Assembly (NCBI GenBank): GCA_015501075.1
Contig: JADNYJ010000825.1
Location: 1-12,216, forward strand
DNA: 12,216 nt
DNA from: Gymnopilus junonius
Taxonomy: Eukaryota > Basidiomycota > Agaricomycetes > Agaricales > Galerinaceae
Direction of reading: 5' to 3'
Shown: positions 7,728-12,216 of the stretch, in pieces
Layout: every line of letters begins with the position of its first letter
How positions within the stretch are numbered: position 1 is the stretch's first letter
The notes under the pieces: model-generated
Seen by the model: the letters and a program-made list of their open reading frames with translations, nothing else
What the model was told of the DNA's origin: nothing
The model's database searches: none
Made by a program: the position numbers and the translations under genes

Positions 7728-10020
7728 ATGCCGCCTAAGAGGAACTCGTCCAAGTCCTTACTCAAGACCAATGTGCCGACCCCATTCATTGCTAGTATGC
7801 TTGATTATTTTGTCCTGTTAGCCTGGTTGACGAACTTTGTGTCTAGATCGGTTAAGACTTATCCAATCCAAGTCAAATGCTCCCAAGCCTGTCATCAAGG
7901 CCGAAACGTCAAAACGCGTTCGAAAAACTCGTATTTTGAGCCTCAAATTATTCTTCAATCTTCCATTGGATATCGTATTTGAGGTTTGAGCTCCATACTT
8001 CGTACTCCACGCGCGAGCTAACAAATTCATCCAAGATTTGTTCGCAGCTTGAGCCAGTCGACCTGCTCAGTTTGTCACGCGTGTCCAAGTCATTTCGCTC
8101 TTTCTTATTGGATCGCAGTTCGGTGTCGATCTGGCGTCGCGTTTTGGACGGGTTCAGGGGGATGCCTAAATGTCCTGTGGATTTGACAGAGCCTCAGTAC
8201 ATCAGTTTGCTTTACGATGATTTTTGCATGGTACGTTCCGTTGTCTTTGTTTTGCAATCTCTGATCTTCTGGGATTTAGGGCTGTGGAAGTACTCGGGGC
8301 AATATCCGACCCGATTATGTTCTGCGATTGAGATTGTGTCAAGGCTGCTACAAACTCAAGTACGTCTGTATATCTATCTCGATAGAGTCGAGGCTAAATT
8401 GAGAGATAGTGTCACATCTGGACATGGTCTTCGACGTCATTGTGGTCCCGAGACGCAGGCTGTGCTGTCCCTTATCCCAGCCAGCAATTTCGCAGAATTT
8501 GGCATGTCCTTTTTTCCTTCATTCGTATTGTTGTCCTGCTCATGTCATTTTACAAGGACTTTTGCCATTCAGCAGCTTGAAAAATGACAACAAGGTGACG
8601 TATTTCCTGCCGGAAGCAAAACTCATGGTCGCCGAGCTTCAAGTTGAGAAAGGAAGAAAGGAGAACTGTCCTGAAGAATATGAGAGGTTTATCTCTGACC
8701 AACAGGCAATTGCCTCAAGGATGATGAATGTTGTTACTTTCTTTCTTCCAGAAAGCTAAGCTGATTTTGTTTCTTCTTGGTATACACAGGAGGGTTTCAT
8801 GATCAGAGGATGGTCGGATCGCGAAGACTTGAAGATGGAGACTGAATTGCTCTTGTACCGTAGGCGTGAAAGGTATGCTTTATCAACTTGAATGTGTAGC
8901 TCATTAATCGAGGCATTGTTCTGTGAAGGCTGGAGAATGAGATGAAAAGGCTAGGATGGGAATGGAGGTTCTTCCCTCGCGGAGAAAATGACCCTAACAA
9001 GAAGATGTGGGATGAGATCATCGACGTTCCAGAAGAACTTACCACAGTAGGCAAGTTACTCCCACCCCTGGGCTGAGTCGGAAATTTATTGACAGCGAAT
9101 AATAGAATGCAGAGAAACTTTGGTCTCTCTGTCGTTCGTTTACCAGTCCAGCAAACAGAGGTATCTGATGGAACTTTTGCTAAAGCGGATTACTAGTTCC
9201 TACGAGACGTACCGTCTACGTCAACCATTGGAAGTGCGGCAGCATCTGCCACCTTTCATGGATGTGATGTACCTTCAGTGCTTGAACACATTCCTGGTGT
9301 CGCACTGGGAGCGAGCCGAGTCCTGCCCAGAAGAAGATTTTGTGCCGCTTTTCCAGGAGATTGGCCGTCAGACGGAGTCATTCCTAGAGAACGCAAAGAA
9401 AGAGTTGTTGGAATGTCTAGAGGGATTCGACGACCAAGACGGAACACCAAGCACTGAACCCAAACCCACTCTAGAGGATATTGGGAAAGCCAGAGTCGTG
9501 TTCCTTTGCTCATGTGACGATTGTGTTCCTGTCGAAGATGACAAGAAGAGCAAGGCCAAAGCAAAAGACGGCTCTTACCAAAGGATCCTTCCTTATCCCG
9601 ACATTGTTACACATTGGGTGGACAAGAATGACGGCCTTAACTGGGAGTTCAGTGTCCGTGATATTTCTTGTGCCCCGGACATTGTGTGCGTCGCTGGGGA
9701 TGTGCTCCAAGCTTTGGGTCTAGATCGGGAATGTAGCTGGGCAGAGGCGAAGGCATCCGTTGGTAAAGGGTTAGTGTGCGAATGTGTGCATGTCAGATAT
9801 AGAGGTGTGATTGAATATGATAGAATGGTATGTATTTTCTCTTCTTTTTTTTCCTGACAGTGTAACTAATTCATTATCATTTTTATGTGCATAGATTCAT
9901 CATGTTTGCTCAGAACGCGAGTTCTATCGGGAAGCTACTTCCTATGTTCTACCTGAAAAGTATAATCCGCCTTTTAATCCAACTTTTGTTGCTATTCAAC
10001 TTATGCCTGTCATACAGTAA
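7728..10020 (+). CDS. F-box protein with Cys-pair zinc motif, ten exons
   Basis: Proposed exons: 7728-7794, 7847-7983, 8036-8230, 8280-8359, 8410-8505, 8573-8732, 8790-8872, 8929-9046, 9096-9827 and 9895-10020 (stop TAA 10018-10020), giving about 597 residues in one continuous phase. The start MPPKRNSSKS suits the family. A basic stretch KAETSKRVRKTR (40-51) may be a nuclear signal. The F-box spans about 59-104: FNLPLDIVFEI, then LEPVDLLSLSRVSKSFR. Next come C132-MG-C135 and C153-QG-C156, a likely zinc site joined across the third intron, which supports that splice. Later parts include KRLGWEWRFF, a mid-region CSCDDC, and a C-terminal CEC...HH that could be a second metal site. F-box proteins bring substrates to SCF ubiquitin ligases through Skp1; the substrate here is unknown. 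Weak points are the donors of introns 5 (gtcctt) and 6 (gttact or gttgtt) and the acceptor choice at 8572/8575. Confidence 0.82.
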
Positions 10021-11034
10021 AGAAGCTGCCAGTACCGAGATAATTGACGGACACCGAGCCGATCGCCTTGCAACTTTGATTCGTCGCCCACGCCCAGCAG
10101 ACCAGAAGAAGCGAAAACCAAGGCAGGGCGAGGCAAATTACAACTATAACGCAATTTGTCGCGCTTGCTACAAGTTGACGAAAATGTCAACGTTAATTGA
10201 GAAGGGTACGGAAAATCAACACATGCGGATGATGTATGTTCACGTTCGGACCTCGGCGACGTCTTGTTTGCTTATCATTCTCGGTCTAGGCATGGTAGAG
10301 CTAAGGCTAAAGGCGACATGGTCGGCCTTGAAGAGTTGATCGCCCCAGTACGGTCCTACGCCTCCAGGATGGTCTGTTGTTCTGGTTCTTTTACACATTT
10401 ATTTCTCGATATCTAATTTTCATCTTACTATAGGGGCAAAAAGTCAGAATCTTGATGAAACTGTTATTCTACTTCAAGTCGAGAAACGCAGTCGCCCTCA
10501 ATTATTTACTTGAGCTTATTGCGCTGTCTCCTTTTGTGTGAGGGACTTCATACACTCCAGGGCTGCAGTACGACTCGTGGCAATATTGAAAAACTACCAG
10601 GTAGAAACTAACACAGGAACCTATAGAAACATAATATTTCTGACCTCTTAATAGCAAAAATAATACAATACGAACCAGGCGATGAATGGTTGTAACACGC
10701 GCCATTCCATCGCTCGAAACATCAGTAATCTGGACATGGTGATGCGATTCAGAGAATCTGATGAGATCAGAAGTCCCGTTAATGAACGCTATCACTTAAC
10801 TCCGATGAAGTTCGAAGTGAAAGTAGCTAGACCTCGTTTTAAAACGATAGATGCAATGGGCTGGGGCAATCTAGGCAATTTCATAGGGTTAGGGCTTCCG
10901 TCGGGTGTCCCATCCATACTCACAGCCTTCGGCCCCCCACCAGCTCACCCGTCAGTACTCCAGTGCCGTCAACTCTTTTCACGTTCACCATCATTGCTCA
11001 TTGCGTGTGGCAAATCTTGAGACCTTGAGACCTT
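10021..11034. other. Mostly non-coding region after the F-box gene
   Basis: Except for the doubtful exon pair at 10201-10541, I see no supported gene. A 112-codon open frame at 10682-11020 (+) and an overlapping one at 10502-10795 (-) lack family features. The stretch 10900-11034 is pyrimidine-rich, like a fungal 5' leader, and ends in two tandem copies of CTTGAGAC (11016-11031) plus CTT directly before ATG 11035. Confidence 0.45.
10201..10541 (+). other. Possible two-exon coding fragment, unrecognised
   Basis: After TGA 10198-10200 the frame stays open through SDLGDVLFAYHSRSRHG and MVGLEELIAPVRSYASRM to 10371. There a gtctgt donor and a tag acceptor (intron 10372-10433, 62 nt, branch-like tctaat) join in phase 0 to GQKVRILMKLLFYFKSRNAV, ending at TGA 10539-10541. 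No start codon or upstream exon was found and no family is recognised. It may be a gene fragment or chance. Confidence 0.22.
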
Positions 11035-11891
11035 ATGCCAGAGGCTTTAACGCCAAACATCTGGATTTTTCAACTACAAGTCGACCACGTGGAATTAGGG
11101 CCCATAGCTTCAGATTTGCTCGCTGTGGATGTGTCACTGTCAGCGTGGCACTGGGTTGACTCTTTGACGCTCATCATCTCTGAGCGCGGTGAGAAAGGCT
11201 TAATCCCACAATGATAGTTCCTTATAGGAACTTCTATGGAATCTACCCTTGCCAGTGCCGGAGTTAATATGAAGACGCATATTCCATCGGAGGGTACGTA
11301 CTAGGGTGCTTTATTCTGGTTTGGCGGCTGAATCTTCGTATCTTGAGAAGTAGGTTGTCCACTCGGTTTGATGGGTTCATGTCGCTCGTTTTATTTCCCT
11401 GATCCCACTTTCAACGATCGTCATCCTGAACATGTTCCGTCATCTCCTCATGTGAGCTATCTTTTTGTGCCCGCGTCAGTTAAATTTGTTTACGTTAAAC
11501 AAGGCCCTGGTAGCGGCGGCGACAGATTGCTGTGGATAGATGTATGTCTTATTCTCTTACTACAAGTCGATCCTTGCGAGCAAAGGCCAAACTGATAATT
11601 GTTACTCAAAGTCAAGCCAAAACGGCTAGCAGTTTGGTGCCCTAAATTAGTATCCTTTGGGACAACTCTGAACTGATCGTTTACCACATTTATTCGGTGA
11701 CACAGGATGACGGGAACTCTTTACGAGGGTTCAGACGCATTCTCGATAATGTCATTTAGTTGACAGCTACTTAGTTTTCAGGTATCCGGTTCCAGATTGG
11801 TTCTACCGATCAGAATATTGACGTTCATGGAGTCAGGAGCATTGCTTCAGAAACAGGGCTAGTCTCGGAATATGAAAAGCAAGGGCTATGA
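11035..11891 (+). CDS. Hypothetical five-exon gene, unrecognised protein of about 182 residues
   Basis: The model is 11035-11188, 11228-11293, 11354-11541, 11706-11750 and 11796-11891 (stop TGA 11889-11891). The first three exons join cleanly: donor gtgaga to acceptor ttatag (39-nt intron, phase 1), then gtacgt to aagtag (60 nt, phase 1). They give text such as VDHVELGPIASDLLAVDVSL, then SERGTSMESTLASAGVNMK, then SFYFPDPTFNDRHPEHVPS and VKQGPGSGGDRLLWID. A strong donor gtatgt follows at 11542. The last two exons, ending IGSTDQNIDVHGVRSIASET, also fit in phase 0 but need a 164-nt intron and a weak gtcatt donor, so they are less certain. No signal peptide, membrane segment, Cys pattern or known domain is seen. 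The start context (ATGCC) is reasonable and no upstream exon is evident. It could be a lineage-specific gene or part of a decayed one. Confidence 0.4.
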
Positions 11892-12073
11892 CCAATGTGC
11901 TTTAGTTACTACTACGGCGTCGACGACAGATCGCTCCCCATTGAAATACTCGTCAGCAATTAAGGACACCAAGTGGGCCATGTTCGGATTTTGTCCCCTT
12001 GATCATCTATTCGTATAATTCTCAAAACGTTCAACCTTCACTATCCTCGGTAGTATATTCATCAACATTGGGA
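11892..12073. other. Convergent intergenic region
   Basis: A short spacer between the 3' ends of the hypothetical plus-strand gene and the minus-strand dehydrogenase gene. No coding sequence or repeat is seen; it would hold the 3' untranslated regions of both. Confidence 0.4.
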
Positions 12074-12181
12074 CTAAATGTCCTTGACTTGCTCTTCCAT
12101 CCACTCCCAGAGATCCTGGGCCAATTTTACATCATTGCTAATAGGGTTGGCAGTCCCTTCACGAGCCCAAGGAACGAGGTA
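12074..12181 (-). CDS. Last exon of a short-chain dehydrogenase/reductase gene (partial)
   Basis: On the minus strand a ttatctgtag acceptor (12182 and above) is followed by 35 codons starting YLVPWAREG, containing KLAQDLWEWMEEQV and ending KDI, with stop TAG at 12076-12074. The order Y-x-x-PW-x-R-x-G followed by LWEW-x-E-x-Q is the usual C-terminus of the fungal short-chain dehydrogenase/reductase proteins related to retinol dehydrogenases and annotated as NAD(P)-binding. The cofactor fold and catalytic Tyr-Lys lie outside the window, so substrate and activity cannot be judged. 12182-12216 is intron. The family call rests on this tail alone. Confidence 0.6.
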   Translation of the reverse strand, partial: YLVPWAREGTANPISNDVKLAQDLWEWMEEQVKDI

Positions 12182-12216
12182 CTACAGATAAAAGAATTAA
12201 GTTATTGTAAGAATGA

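Noticed and set aside
10682..11020. A 112-codon plus-strand frame, and an overlapping 97-codon minus-strand frame (10502-10795)
   Set aside because: Neither shows motifs or splice linkage, and each conflicts with the other. Length alone is not enough.
1..12216. A search for a mobile element, biosynthetic cluster or CRISPR-like array
   Set aside because: No transposase or reverse transcriptase motifs, long terminal repeats, target-site duplications or regularly spaced repeats were seen. The genes are functionally unrelated.

Overview
This window is nuclear DNA from a filamentous basidiomycete, most likely an Agaricomycete (mushroom-forming fungus). The evidence is many short GT-AG introns of about 40-67 nt with CTAAC/CTGAT-type branch sites, reading frames split over many small exons, and families typical of and expanded in that group: F-box proteins with Cys pairs, Kelch plus MYND proteins, and secreted PAN/apple-like proteins. 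No rRNA, tRNA, CRISPR array or bacterial operon structure is visible.

Layout. 1-953 (+) is the 3' part of a gene for a probably secreted protein with a Cys-rich PAN/apple-like stretch and a beta-sandwich-like C-terminal domain. 954-2312 is non-coding. 2313-3712 (+) is a clearly broken Kelch-repeat/MYND-finger gene with several frameshifts, two in-frame stops, a lost zinc ligand and a large internal deletion. 4115-5652 (+) is an apparently intact Rab7/Ypt7-like small GTPase gene; its protein has an unusual Ser/Pro-rich insertion of about 240 residues between G4 and G5 and a CCSS prenylation tail. 6112 to about 7155 (+) is decayed coding sequence with a weak J-domain-like stretch. 7728-10020 (+) is a ten-exon F-box gene with a CxxC-x17-CxxC zinc motif. 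10021-11034 is mostly non-coding and holds one doubtful two-exon fragment. 11035-11891 (+) can be read as a five-exon gene for about 182 residues of unrecognised type. 12074-12181 (-) is the last exon of a short-chain dehydrogenase/reductase gene that runs off the right edge.

The genes do not form a pathway or cluster. This looks like ordinary fungal chromosome in which members of multicopy families sit beside their own pseudogenes. All exon coordinates come from reading splice signals and frame phases by eye, without transcript data.
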